From NCBI GenBank assembly GCA_000421005.1, contig ATWA01000001.1:147674-211673 (forward strand): 64,000 nt of DNA, written 5' to 3'. The position numbers were made by a program, and so were the translations under genes. This stretch comes from Clostridiales bacterium NK3B98. Lineage in GTDB: Bacteria > Bacillota > Clostridia > Oscillospirales > Oscillospiraceae. The stretch's first letter is position 1. Each line of letters starts with the position of its first letter. The notes beneath the pieces are model-generated. The model was given only the letters and a program-made list of their open reading frames with translations, was not told where the DNA came from and ran no database searches. This document shows positions 1 through 8,476 of the stretch, in pieces.

Positions 1-102
1 CCGGGCAAGCTCCGGGGTGCGGCTGTCAATCAGGGCGGCATATTCGTCCAGAGTAAGCGAATGGGCGGCAGACAGCTTGTCAATCAGGGTTTCCGGCGGC
101 AT
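1..102 (-). CDS. hydE: Probable HydE N-terminus (partial, runs off left edge)
   Basis: The minus strand carries an ATG at 102-100, six bases after a GGAGG ribosome site, and stays open for 34 codons to the window edge. The peptide begins MPPETLIDKL and contains the pattern LTLDEYAALIDSRTPELAR. This resembles the helical N-terminus of HydE, the radical SAM maturase of [FeFe] hydrogenase, whose Clostridia members start with a Leu-rich helix and an L-x3-E-x2-x-LI-x2-RTP-x-LA motif. The radical SAM CxxxCxxC motif would lie beyond the edge and cannot be checked. Another radical SAM enzyme of the biotin-synthase type remains possible. Confidence 0.5.
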   Translation of the reverse strand, partial: MPPETLIDKLSAAHSLTLDEYAALIDSRTPELAR

Positions 103-121
103 AGCATCCCTCCTTGGGAAT

Positions 122-154
122 AAAAAGCGCCGCACTCCGGGAAGAGTACGGCGC
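122..154 (-). terminator. Rho-independent terminator of the sulfhydrylase gene
   Basis: Read on minus, 154-127 forms an 11-bp stem (arms 144-154 and 127-137, with one G-U/A mismatch position) around a six-base loop, followed directly by a T run at 126-122. It lies about 75 bases past the stop codon at 229 and just before the ribosome site of the probable hydE, which therefore probably has its own promoter or relies on read-through. Confidence 0.75.
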
Positions 155-228
155 AATGACCCCAGCAGGGCAGAGACAAAACGTACCTTCCCGCTGGGTG
201 CGTAACCTTGCGGTCAGAATGAGAAAAA

Positions 229-1524
229 TCAGGAATGGAGGGCAGAGAGTGCCTGCTCCACGTCGGCGAGAATGTCGTCCACATTCTCAATGCCCACGCT
301 GAGACGGATCAGGTCGGGACCCACTCCGGCGGCCACCAGCTCCTCGTCGCTGAGCTGACGATGGGTGGAGGAGGCGGGGTGGAGAACGCAGGTATGGGCA
401 TCCGCCACATGGGTGGCGATCATAGCCAGCTTGAGATGGGCCATAAAGGTCTCGGCGGCGGAACGTCCCCCCTTGACGCCGAAGGAGATGACGCCGCAGG
501 TGCCATGGGGCATGTACTTCCGGGCCCGCTCATAATACTGGTTTCCGGGCAGACCGGGATAGTTCACCCACGCCACCTGAGGATGATTTTGCAGGAACTC
601 CGCCACCTTCTGAGCGTTCTCACAGTGCCGGGGCATACGGACATGGAGGCTCTCCAAACCCAGATTGAGCAGGAAGGCGTTCATGGGTGCGGGAATGGAG
701 CCCAGGTCACGCATGAGCTGTGCAGTGGCTTTGGTGATATAAGCGCCTTCTTTGCCGAAACGCTCCGCGTAGGTGATGCCGTGATAGCTCTCGTCCGGAG
801 TGCAGAGCCCGGGGAACTTGTCTGCGTGCGCCATCCAGTCAAACTTGCCGGAGTCCACGATGACGCCGCCCACCCCGCAGTCATGGCCGTCCATGTACTT
901 GGTGGTGGAGTGGATGACGATATCCGCACCCCACTCAAAGGGACGGCAGTTGATGGGGGTGGCAAAGGTGTTGTCAATAATCAGAGGGACACCATGGGCG
1001 TGGGCGGCATTCGCAAAGCGCTCAATGTCCAGCACCACCAGCGCCGGGTTGGCGATGGTCTCTCCGAAAACTGCCTTGGTGTTGGGCTGGAAAGCGGCTT
1101 CCAGCTCTTCGTCGGAGCAATCCGGGTCCACAAAGGTGAACGCAATGCCCATCTTCCGCATGGTCACGTTGAAGAGGTTGTAGGTGCCGCCGTAGATGGT
1201 GGAGGAAGCCACAACGTGATCCCCGGCGGAACAGATATTGAACACCGAGAAGAAGGAAGCAGCCTGCCCGGAGGAGGTGAGCATAGCGGCGGTGCCCCCC
1301 TCCAGAGCGGCGATCTTTGCTGCCACATAGTCGTTGGTGGGATTTTGCAGACGGGTATAGAAGTATCCGCTCTCCTCCAGATCAAACAGCTTGCCCATGG
1401 CCTCAGAGCTGTCGTACTTAAAGGTGGTGCTCTGAACAATGGGAATCATCCGGGGCTCGCCGTTTTTTGGGGAGTAGCCGGCCTGAATACAGTTGGTTTC
1501 AATCTTCCAATTGGGATCACTCAT
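229..1524 (-). CDS. metY: O-acetylhomoserine sulfhydrylase (aminocarboxypropyltransferase)
   Basis: PLP-dependent enzyme of the Cys/Met metabolism family that joins O-acetylhomoserine with sulfide to give homocysteine, in methionine biosynthesis in the cytoplasm. The 431-residue product has the family's usual length. Visible motifs are the substrate/PLP motif YTRLQNPTND near residue 55, GETIANPAL, and the Schiff-base lysine in HSTTKYMDGHD. The start at 1524 is preceded by a GGAG site; an in-frame ATG at 1593 lies upstream of the -10 box and is rejected. MetY and cystathionine gamma-synthase are relatives, but the long insertion after the lysine motif and the 430-residue length favour MetY. 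No SAM riboswitch or S-box pattern is seen in the leader. Confidence 0.92.
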   Translation of the reverse strand: MSDPNWKIETNCIQAGYSPKNGEPRMIPIVQSTTFKYDSSEAMGKLFDLEESGYFYTRLQNPTNDYVAAKIAALEGGTAAMLTSSGQAASFFSVFNICSAGDHVVASSTIYGGTYNLFNVTMRKMGIAFTFVDPDCSDEELEAAFQPNTKAVFGETIANPALVVLDIERFANAAHAHGVPLIIDNTFATPINCRPFEWGADIVIHSTTKYMDGHDCGVGGVIVDSGKFDWMAHADKFPGLCTPDESYHGITYAERFGKEGAYITKATAQLMRDLGSIPAPMNAFLLNLGLESLHVRMPRHCENAQKVAEFLQNHPQVAWVNYPGLPGNQYYERARKYMPHGTCGVISFGVKGGRSAAETFMAHLKLAMIATHVADAHTCVLHPASSTHRQLSDEELVAAGVGPDLIRLSVGIENVDDILADVEQALSALHS

Positions 1525-1583
1525 GGAAATCACTCCGTTTCGCAGGGTAAAGGGGGCTGGATGGCACCCCTTATCTCGGTGCC

Positions 1584-1612
1584 ATTCTACCACACCTGCC
1601 CCGACAGAACAA
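1584..1612 (-). promoter_or_regulatory. Sigma-A-type promoter for metY
   Basis: On minus, TTGTTC (1612-1607), a 17-base spacer and TAGAAT (1589-1584). Transcription would start near 1577, between the rejected upstream ATG at 1593 and the chosen start at 1524. The rest of the 1525-1840 gap holds only the leader of this transcript and the AT-rich region in front of the gene at 1841. Confidence 0.6.
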
Positions 1613-1840
1613 GAGTTCCGGTTGAAAAAGTAGCGTATCCCTGTGGAACAGCAAATGCCTCAGATAGGAAGAAGAAATTTCAAAAAAGTCATTGACATTT
1701 TGGAAATTTTGGTGTTTTCTCTGGTGGTTTTATGGTAAAATAAAACCGTAAAAACATGAAATCCGGTAACAGGTCTGCTCAGGCATGGGCAGAGGGCCGC
1801 TGGAACGCGCCGGAAGACTGGCGCAAAGGGGGGAACGGTC

Positions 1841-3559
1841 ATGACATTTGCACAACAGCTCAATGATTATATCCATACGCTGGGATGCAGCGCCATGGAA
1901 CTGGCGGAGCACTCCGGTGTGTCTGCCGCAGCCATCAGTCGTTACCGTTCCGGAGCCCGGGAGCCGGAGCGGGAGAGCGAGATTGTCTCCCGGCTGGCAG
2001 CGGGACTGCATATGCTGGCGGTGCAGCGGGGGAAAATCCTCTCTGCGGAGGAAGCGGCATCGGTACTCAACCTGACCCTGCCGGAGGGACGGCAGCAGTA
2101 TCCCCAGCTCTCCGAGCATTTTGACCAATTGGCGGCGGTCTTACAGATCAGCCTCAACGATCTGGCAAAGAGCCTGAACTTTGACGCATCCTATCTGTCC
2201 CGTATCCGGGCAGGGCGGCGCACCCCTGCCAATGGGGAGCAATTTGTAGACGGGGTGTGCCGGTATGTGGTGCGCCGGTATTCCACTCCGGAGGACATGG
2301 CAGCAGTGGCGGAGCTGCTGCGCTGCACCACGGTAGAGCTGAACCTTGATAACTATTACCAGAAGCTGAACGACTGGTTTACCCAGCGCCGGGATCGTCC
2401 CCCGGTGCAGCTGAGCCGGTTCCTCCGTTCGCTGGACGAGTTTGATTTGGAGGAATACGTCCGGGACATTCACTTCCGGGATACAGAGGCGGATGAAGAA
2501 GCGTATTGCCCCCCTGCCGATATGGAGGAGTATGACGGGCTTGAACGTCTGCGTCAGGGGGAGCTGAACTTCCTGCGCGCCACATATAACGCCCCCTCTA
2601 TGGAGCCGGTATATCTGTATAACGATATGCCGGAGCGGGAATTGATGGCGGACAGAGGTTATGCCAGAACCTATATGCTGCTGCTGGCACAGTGCCTGAA
2701 GCGGGGGCTTCACCTGAACGTGATTCACTCACTGTATCGTCCGGTGGAGGAAATCATTCGCAGCTTTGAGAACTGGATTCCGGTGTACATGACAGGGTAT
2801 GTGTCTCCTTATCACCTTCGCAGGCCGGTGAATGAGGTGTTCCAGCACAAGCTGTTTGTATCCGGCAGTGCGGCGCTGGTGGGAGAGGCCATCAACGGCT
2901 ACCCGGAGGAAGGGCGCTGCGTGCTCTTCACCCAGCCCGAGGAGGTAGACTATTTCCGCAGGCGGGCGGAACGGCTGCTGTCCAAGGCGGTGCCTTTGCT
3001 GGAGGTGTTCCGGGAGAGCGACCAGCGCAAGCTGGACAGCTTCTATTCCACCGCTGCATGGGAGCCGGGGGTGCGGCGGCATATCTGCGCTGCCCCGCCT
3101 ATCTACACCATCAGCCGGGAGCTGATGGAGGAAATGCTGCTGCAAACCCAGATGCCTCAGGAGGAGCGGGAGCGGCTTCTGGACTGGGTTGCGGAACGGA
3201 GAAGAGGGATCGAACAGCTTTTGAAGGAGTATCCGGTGCGCTGCGAGGTGCCGGAGCTGTCCCGGGAGGAGCTGGAACGCTATCCCATGTGCCTGCCCCT
3301 GGCGCATATGTTCAGCAGCCGGGAGGTGCGCTATGACTATGAGCAATACCGGCGGCATATGGAACAGACGGAGGCGTTTGCCCAAAGCCATCCGCATTTC
3401 AGCCTGACCAAAAATCCAGACCCGGCGTTTCGCAACATACAGTTGGAGATTCTGGAAAACCAGTGGGTGCTGATCTCCCGCTGCTGCCATCCTCAGATCC
3501 ATTTCCTCGCCCGGCACCCCAGAATGGTGTCCGCCTTGCAGGAGATGCGCTCCATTTGA
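1841..3559 (+). CDS. Large double-HTH (XRE-like) DNA-binding protein, function unknown
   Basis: The 572-residue protein carries two Cro/C1-type helix-turn-helix segments: residues ~5-50, with MELAEHSGVSAAAISRYRSG, and ~85-125, with LAKSLNFDASYLSRIRAGRR. The remaining ~440 residues have no catalytic motif I recognise and no membrane helix; they are rich in Arg and Glu and contain a WIPVYMTGYVSP segment. A GGGGGG-rich ribosome site lies just before ATG 1841. A weak TGTTTT-17-TAAAAT promoter sits at 1713-1741. It stands alone between convergent and divergent neighbours, so context gives no target. I call it a probable transcription regulator; the ligand or sensing role of the long C-terminal part is unknown. 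Confidence 0.6.
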   Translation: MTFAQQLNDYIHTLGCSAMELAEHSGVSAAAISRYRSGAREPERESEIVSRLAAGLHMLAVQRGKILSAEEAASVLNLTLPEGRQQYPQLSEHFDQLAAVLQISLNDLAKSLNFDASYLSRIRAGRRTPANGEQFVDGVCRYVVRRYSTPEDMAAVAELLRCTTVELNLDNYYQKLNDWFTQRRDRPPVQLSRFLRSLDEFDLEEYVRDIHFRDTEADEEAYCPPADMEEYDGLERLRQGELNFLRATYNAPSMEPVYLYNDMPERELMADRGYARTYMLLLAQCLKRGLHLNVIHSLYRPVEEIIRSFENWIPVYMTGYVSPYHLRRPVNEVFQHKLFVSGSAALVGEAINGYPEEGRCVLFTQPEEVDYFRRRAERLLSKAVPLLEVFRESDQRKLDSFYSTAAWEPGVRRHICAAPPIYTISRELMEEMLLQTQMPQEERERLLDWVAERRRGIEQLLKEYPVRCEVPELSREELERYPMCLPLAHMFSSREVRYDYEQYRRHMEQTEAFAQSHPHFSLTKNPDPAFRNIQLEILENQWVLISRCCHPQIHFLARHPRMVSALQEMRSI

Positions 3560-3573
3560 GTATTTTCGTACAA

Positions 3574-3608
3574 AAAATCCCCTTTCCATTGGGAAAGGGG
3601 ATTTTTTC
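3574..3608. terminator. Bidirectional terminator between the HTH gene and thrS
   Basis: Arms CCCCTTTCC and GGAAAGGGG around a short ATTG loop, with an A run before and a T run after, so the hairpin works in both directions for the convergent genes ending at 3559 (+) and 3615 (-). Confidence 0.85.
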
Positions 3609-3614
3609 ATCCAA

Positions 3615-5402
3615 TTAAAGTCCCTCGGTGCTGCCAATCAGCTCCAACGTATGCTCGTCGTTCATCTTGTTCACCATCTTGTACAGGGTGTCCAGAGGAA
3701 CGTCGTGGAGCTGCTGCTTCTGACCACGGACAGTGATGGAGACGGTGCCGTTCTCCACTTCCTTGTCGCCAATGACCAGAATATAGGGGTCTTTCATGGT
3801 GCGGTAATACTTGATCTTCTCGTTCATGTTCTTGTCGGCGTAGTCTGCCTCCACACGAATGCCCATCATTTGCAGCGTGTCCGCTACCTGACGGGCGTAT
3901 TCGTTGTGCTCCACCCGGATGGGCACCACAGCCACCTGATAGGGGCTCATCCAGAAGGGGAAGGCACCCTTGAAGTGCTCGATCAGAATGCCGATGAACC
4001 GCTCCAGAGAGCCGAAGATCGCCCGGTGAATCACCACCGGCTGCTTCATCATGCCATCTCTGTCCTGATAGGTCAGCTCGAAGTTGTGGGGGAGCTGGAA
4101 GTCCAGCTGGATGGTGCCGCACTGCCACTCACGCCCCAGAGCGTCCTTGATCTGAAGGTCGATTTTGGGACCGTAGAAAGCGCCGTCCCCCTCGTTGATC
4201 TCGTAGCCGCCCTCGCCGTACTTCTTGTCCAGAATCCGCTTCAGGGCAGCCTCGGCCTGATTCCAGACCTCAATGTCGCCCATGTAGTCGTCGGGACGGG
4301 TGGAGAACTCCGCCCGGTAGGTGATGCCAAAGGTGCCGTAGATCTCGTCGGCAATGGCCATCACGTCCTCAATCTCCGCCTCAATCTGGCTCTCGGTGAC
4401 GAAGGTGTGGTCGTCGTCCTGACGGAAGGCCTGCACCCGGAACAGACCGTTAAGCTGGCCGGACTTCTCCTTCCGGTGCACCATGTCCAGCTCGTTGTAG
4501 CGGATGGGCAGCTCCTTGTAGGAGTGCATGGTGCGCTTGTAGGTCATCATGGCGTTGGGGCAGTTCATAGGCTTGGCGGCCATAATGTCTGCATCGTCCG
4601 GGGTGCCGTTCATGCCGGGGATGATGAACATATTGTTCTGATAGTGTGCCCAGTGACCGGAGATCAGCCACAGCTTCCGGTTGTTAATCACCGGGGCGGA
4701 AATCTCCTGATAGCCGTGGGCCACATGGAGCTTGCGCCAATAGCGGATCAACGCCTGATACATGGCCCAGCCACGGGGCAGCCAGTAGGGCATACCGGGG
4801 GCGGTCTCCGAGAACATGAACAGGTCAAGCTGGGGGCCCAGCTTCTTGTGATCCCGCTCCTGCGCCTCACGAATCAGGGTCAGGTGGGCTTTCAGCTCCT
4901 CCTTGGTGGGGAAGGCATAGACATAGACCCGGGTGAGGGAGTCGTTATGCTCATCGCCCCGCCAATAAGCACCGGAAGCGGATTTGATCTGGAAGGCGGC
5001 GGCCATCAGCTCCTTGGAGTTGTCCACATGAGGCCCTCGGCAGAGATCCACAAAATCGTCGCCGGTGCGGTAAATGGTGATGGTCTCGCCCTGGGGCAGA
5101 TCACGAATCAGCTCGGTCTTGTACTTCTGACCGGCAAACAGGGCAAGGGCGTCGTCCCGGGAAACTTCCTCCCGGGTCCAATCCTCCTTGCGCTTGAGGA
5201 TCTCCCGCATTTTGTTCTCAATGGCCTTGTAGTCCTCCGCCACAATGGGGCGGGGCAGGGCAAAGTCATAGTAAAAACCGTCGGCAATCTGAGGTCCGAT
5301 GGCATACTGCACCTTGTCCTTGCCGAACAGCTCAATGACGGCCTTGGCCAAAATGTGGCTGAGCGAGTGGCGGTATACCGCCAACCATTCCTGTTTTTCC
5401 AT
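3615..5402 (-). CDS. thrS: Threonyl-tRNA synthetase lacking the TGS domain
   Basis: Class II synthetase that charges tRNA-Thr. The editing (SAD) domain comes first: HSLSH at residue ~12, ADGFYYDF, and CRGPH. The catalytic core follows with KPMNCP (zinc Cys), DDDH (zinc His), VVIHRAIFGSLERF (zinc His and motif 3) and a C-terminal anticodon-binding domain. The start at 5402 (MEKQEW) has an AAAGGAGA site and lies inside the transcript. The upstream in-frame extension is Pro-rich, crosses the promoter and is not TGS-like. At 595 residues it is shorter than the ~640 typical of ThrRS because the ~60-residue N-terminal TGS domain is absent. No T-box is visible upstream, which is unusual for a clostridial thrS. 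Confidence 0.95.
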   Translation of the reverse strand: MEKQEWLAVYRHSLSHILAKAVIELFGKDKVQYAIGPQIADGFYYDFALPRPIVAEDYKAIENKMREILKRKEDWTREEVSRDDALALFAGQKYKTELIRDLPQGETITIYRTGDDFVDLCRGPHVDNSKELMAAAFQIKSASGAYWRGDEHNDSLTRVYVYAFPTKEELKAHLTLIREAQERDHKKLGPQLDLFMFSETAPGMPYWLPRGWAMYQALIRYWRKLHVAHGYQEISAPVINNRKLWLISGHWAHYQNNMFIIPGMNGTPDDADIMAAKPMNCPNAMMTYKRTMHSYKELPIRYNELDMVHRKEKSGQLNGLFRVQAFRQDDDHTFVTESQIEAEIEDVMAIADEIYGTFGITYRAEFSTRPDDYMGDIEVWNQAEAALKRILDKKYGEGGYEINEGDGAFYGPKIDLQIKDALGREWQCGTIQLDFQLPHNFELTYQDRDGMMKQPVVIHRAIFGSLERFIGILIEHFKGAFPFWMSPYQVAVVPIRVEHNEYARQVADTLQMMGIRVEADYADKNMNEKIKYYRTMKDPYILVIGDKEVENGTVSITVRGQKQQLHDVPLDTLYKMVNKMNDEHTLELIGSTEGL

Positions 5403-5469
5403 TACAATGATTCTCCTTTGATACGCTGTTTCTCCTACCGGAAGACTGCGTTTGATGAATACGCCCTCT

Positions 5470-5498
5470 ACTATACCCAATCTGCCGGTTAATTGCAA
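5470..5498 (-). promoter_or_regulatory. Sigma-A-type promoter for thrS
   Basis: On minus, TTGCAA (5498-5493), 17-base spacer, TATAGT (5475-5470). The predicted start near 5463 gives a ~60-base leader, too short for a T-box. Confidence 0.65.
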
Positions 5499-5579
5499 GG
5501 GATTTGTGGAGATTGGGGGCAAGGGAGGGGGAAAAGGAGGCGTTGGTCGGTTTTCTTTCCCGGAGGGCGTGGTTTTCTC

Positions 5580-5608
5580 TTGTTTTTCCGGGGAAAGTCT
5601 GGTATAGT
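5580..5608 (+). promoter_or_regulatory. Sigma-A-type promoter for the gene at 5642
   Basis: TTGTTT (5580-5585), 17-base spacer, TATAGT (5603-5608), about 34 bases before the start codon and divergent from the thrS promoter. Confidence 0.55.
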
Positions 5609-5641
5609 TTCTCAAGATAACAACACTTCGGGAGGTTCGCC

Positions 5642-6187
5642 ATGGCAGACCAATTCGATGAAAAAGAAAAAACAGTCAACCTGCTGCTGGCCTCGGGATT
5701 GATTCTGCTGATCTGCGGCATTGTGGCAGCGATGGGTTACTTCTGCTTTGCGCTGGGGATTGTCACCCCGCCCGGCGCCAGCGACGCGCCCGGACGGGTG
5801 GGCGGCGGCAATGCCACCGGCACCGGTATCGCCACCCCCGGCAAGGTGATTGCGGAAGACGTGCAGGAGACAGAGGCGGTTTCGGATGAGATCATCTTCC
5901 CCGGCTTTGTGGATTTCAGCATCACCAACGGACAGGACTATCTGGACCTGAAAAACGATCAGGCCAACCCGGTCTATTTCCGCTTTACCATCAACGACGC
6001 AGAGGGGAAAACCCTCTATACCAGCGGCGATATCCACCCCGGCGAGGGAGAACGCTGGCAGGTGACCAGCGCCTTTGACCCGGGCACCGGCAAGCACGAC
6101 ATCACCGTCATCATCGACAGCTTTGGAGAGAGCGACGGCACCCAGTATAACGGCGTCTCCACCACGTTCACCGTAAATATGGGATAA
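5642..6187 (+). CDS. Small membrane-anchored extracytoplasmic protein, function unknown
   Basis: The product has 181 residues. One hydrophobic helix at residues ~13-38 follows a charged N-terminus, so the rest is probably outside the cell. After a Gly/Pro/Ala/Thr-rich linker (~40-70) comes a compact domain with beta-strand character (SITNGQDYLDLKNDQANPVYFRFTI and later TVIIDSFG), reminiscent of Ig-like or sugar/peptide-binding beta sandwiches, but no named family is recognised. Ribosome site GGGAGG, start 5642. A terminator follows, so it is probably a single-gene unit. Confidence 0.55.
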   Translation: MADQFDEKEKTVNLLLASGLILLICGIVAAMGYFCFALGIVTPPGASDAPGRVGGGNATGTGIATPGKVIAEDVQETEAVSDEIIFPGFVDFSITNGQDYLDLKNDQANPVYFRFTINDAEGKTLYTSGDIHPGEGERWQVTSAFDPGTGKHDITVIIDSFGESDGTQYNGVSTTFTVNMG

Positions 6188-6198
6188 TACCCTGCTTG

Positions 6199-6253
6199 AG
6201 CAAGAGCTAAGGACTGGTGGAATACCGGCTTCCGGCTCTTGCTTGCTTTTCTT
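6199..6253 (+). terminator. Likely terminator after the membrane-anchored protein gene
   Basis: Nine-base arms at 6199-6207 and 6235-6243 (AGCAAGAGC / GCTCTTGCT) followed by a T-rich tail. The 27-base loop region contains a further short stem. The tail overlaps the region just before the next ribosome site. Confidence 0.55.
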
Positions 6254-6276
6254 CATACCCGTAAGGAGGGACAGCA

Positions 6277-7425
6277 ATGAATCCGCAAATCGACCTGAAC
6301 ACCCTTACCGTCTACCACAATCTTCTGGAGCTCCCCTTTGTCAGCGCCCTGAATGAGATGCTCGCCCGCAGGGGCAAGGACAAGACGTGGAGCCGGGAGT
6401 ATGGCAGCGCCTATTTTGCTCTGGCACAGGCGGGACAGGACAGCCCTGCCGCCTATCTGGGGCAGCATCTCTACTATGACGAGTCCCCCTTTGCCTGTGC
6501 GGTCGCAGAGGGCAGAGAGACGGAGATTTTGCGCCATGCGGCGGAGCATGACCTGCTGCTGCTGGAGACGGCGCTGAACGAGGCGGAGTACGCCCTGCGG
6601 GTGGAGGGTGTTCTGCCTGTCTGGGGAGGGGGGGAGCTGCCCACGCTGGAGGAGCTGATGGATTCCTACCGGAAAAACGGCTGCGGACAGTTTGCCCGCT
6701 GCAAGGCCTTTGTCTGGGAGAACGGAGGACTGTACCCGGTGGAGCGCCCCGACTATGTGCCGGAGGGGGAGATGCTGGGCTATGAGCGCCAGCGCAACCA
6801 GCTTGCCGCCAATACCCGGGCGCTGCTGGCAGGACACCGAGTGAACAACGTGCTGCTCTATGGGGTCAGCGGCACGGGAAAGTCCGCCACGGTGAAGTCT
6901 CTGCTGGGGATGGAAGGAATGGAAAATCTCCGCATCATCGAGCTGGACAAATCCGACCTCCCCGGCATCCCTCAGCTGGTGCGTATGCTGGGACACCAGA
7001 GCCAGAAGTTCATTCTCTTTATTGACGATTTGGCCTTCGACAAGGACGACCGCAGCTACTCTATCTTGAAGACCATTTTGGAGGGCGGCGTGGAGCCCAG
7101 ACCCTCCAATGTGGCGGTGTACGCCACCAGCAACCGCCGCCATCTGGTGCGGGAGACCTTTTCCGACCGTGCCGGGGACGAGGTGGACGCCAGAGAGACC
7201 ATTCAGGAGAAAACCTCCCTCTCTGAGCGGTTCGGACTGCGCATCCTCTTCCACGAGCTGAGCAAGCCTCAGTTCCTGCAAATGATCCGGGATATGGCCG
7301 CCCAGCGGGGCGTGGAGATGCCGGAGGAACAGCTCATGGCATTGGCGGTGAAATGGGACATCCGCAACCCCAACCGCACTCCCCGCTCTGCGGTGCAGTT
7401 TATTGACTCGCTGCCTACGCTTTAA
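6277..7425 (+). CDS. DUF815-family AAA-like ATPase
   Basis: The product has 382 residues and AAA-like ATPase motifs: Walker A GVSGTGKS at ~194-201, Walker B FILFIDDLAF at ~243-252, and a sensor-like YATSNRRHL. The layout (N-terminal helical part, central P-loop core, GYERQRNQL just before the P-loop) matches the DUF815 family of conserved ATP-binding proteins whose biological role is not established. Ribosome site AAGGAGGG just before ATG 6277. The neighbour upstream is a membrane protein but a probable terminator lies between them, so no functional link is claimed. Confidence 0.8.
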   Translation: MNPQIDLNTLTVYHNLLELPFVSALNEMLARRGKDKTWSREYGSAYFALAQAGQDSPAAYLGQHLYYDESPFACAVAEGRETEILRHAAEHDLLLLETALNEAEYALRVEGVLPVWGGGELPTLEELMDSYRKNGCGQFARCKAFVWENGGLYPVERPDYVPEGEMLGYERQRNQLAANTRALLAGHRVNNVLLYGVSGTGKSATVKSLLGMEGMENLRIIELDKSDLPGIPQLVRMLGHQSQKFILFIDDLAFDKDDRSYSILKTILEGGVEPRPSNVAVYATSNRRHLVRETFSDRAGDEVDARETIQEKTSLSERFGLRILFHELSKPQFLQMIRDMAAQRGVEMPEEQLMALAVKWDIRNPNRTPRSAVQFIDSLPTL

Positions 7426-7431
7426 CAAACA

Positions 7432-7473
7432 AAATGACTTCGATTCTCAGGGAACCGAAGTCATTTTTGTATT
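7432..7473. terminator. Bidirectional terminator between DUF815 gene and lacI-type gene
   Basis: Ten-base stem AATGACTTCG / CGAAGTCATT with an A run on the left and T run on the right, between convergent genes ending at 7425 (+) and 7484 (-). Confidence 0.85.
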
Positions 7474-7483
7474 TTGGGAAAGA

Positions 7484-8470
7484 TCATACCGACTCCCGCT
7501 GAAGGATGGTATAGCCCAGCATGGTCTGCTGCACGGGAGAGGGGTCAGTGCGGCGGCGGAGCATATCCACCAGCAGCTCTGCGGCGTTCTCTCCGCTTTC
7601 CCGGTAGTAGAAGTGGGCGGTGGTGAGACGGGGGGAGAGATAGTTCCCCGCCCAGCTGTCATCCATGCCCGCCACGCTCACATCCTCTGGCAGCTTTTTG
7701 CCTGCCCGGCGCAGCACCTCCATAGCGCCTACGGCAATCCGGTCGGTGGCGCAGATCACCCCGTCCATTTCCGGGCAGCGGTGCAACAGCCGTTCGGCGG
7801 AGGTGATGCCGTTTTCCACCTGAAAGCTGCCCCGCTCCACCAGCAGGGAAGCCGGGTCAAGGCCAAACTCTGTCATGGCGGCCTCTACCCCCCGGCGGCG
7901 GTTGACGCCTACGGCGATATCCTCCTCGGTGACCCCAATGAAGGCCAGATGTCTCCGCCCCCGCTTGAGCATCAGGGCAGCCAGCTCGAAGGCGGCGCCG
8001 AAGTCGTCGTGGTAGACGCAGGGCACCTGACGGAATTTCTGCCCGGTGACCACGATAGGCACCCGAGAGCTGCGAAGGGCCTGTTCCAGCTCCGGCGTCA
8101 TGACGGTTGCCATAAACACGATACCCGCCACCTGCTGCTTTTGAAACAGGTTCAGGTAGGCAAGCTCCTGCGCCGGGTCATTGGCGGTGTCCGCCAGCAG
8201 GGAGAAATAGTGATGGCGGTTGAGGGTGGAGGCTACCCCGGCGGTGACCTGAGCGACTGCGCCCGAGTCCGTTTTGGGGACGATGAGCCCCACCAGATTG
8301 GTGGTCTTGGTGCGCAGGGTTCGTGCCACCGAGTCGGGGTGATAGCCGGTGAGCTCAATGGCGGAACGAATACGCTGGCTCTTCTCCTCACTGAGAGAAC
8401 CTCCGTTGAGATAACGGCTGACGGCAGAGGGGGAGACCCCTGCCATCTGTGCCAGTTCCTTTATGGCCAT
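7484..8470 (-). CDS. LacI-family regulator of the sucrose/amylosucrase locus
   Basis: The product has 328 residues: an N-terminal LacI HTH (IKELAQMAGVSPSAVSRYLNG, hinge helix at ~50-58) followed by a periplasmic-binding-protein-like effector domain (VGLIVPKTDSG to GMDDSWAG). It starts six bases after the amylosucrase stop, with the GGAG site inside the end of that gene, so the two are co-transcribed and the regulator would be autoregulated. Two palindromes of the LacI type, TGAAA-x-CGTTTTCA, lie in the divergent promoter region (10432 and 10650) and are the likely operators. The effector is unknown; sucrose or a phosphorylated form is the inference from neighbours. ScrR/SusR-like rather than CcpA, judged by its local context. 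Confidence 0.88.
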   Translation of the reverse strand: MAIKELAQMAGVSPSAVSRYLNGGSLSEEKSQRIRSAIELTGYHPDSVARTLRTKTTNLVGLIVPKTDSGAVAQVTAGVASTLNRHHYFSLLADTANDPAQELAYLNLFQKQQVAGIVFMATVMTPELEQALRSSRVPIVVTGQKFRQVPCVYHDDFGAAFELAALMLKRGRRHLAFIGVTEEDIAVGVNRRRGVEAAMTEFGLDPASLLVERGSFQVENGITSAERLLHRCPEMDGVICATDRIAVGAMEVLRRAGKKLPEDVSVAGMDDSWAGNYLSPRLTTAHFYYRESGENAAELLVDMLRRRTDPSPVQQTMLGYTILQRESV

Positions 8471-8476
8471 GGGCGC

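Noticed and set aside
235..1695. 486-residue plus-strand open frame opposite metY
   Set aside because: It mirrors a well-supported gene and its translation is Gly/His/Val-rich without motifs. High-GC codon bias leaves long open antisense frames.
1525..1700. SAM-I or other riboswitch before metY
   Set aside because: No S-box core or T-box core was found in the leader, and the transcript leader is only ~50 bases.
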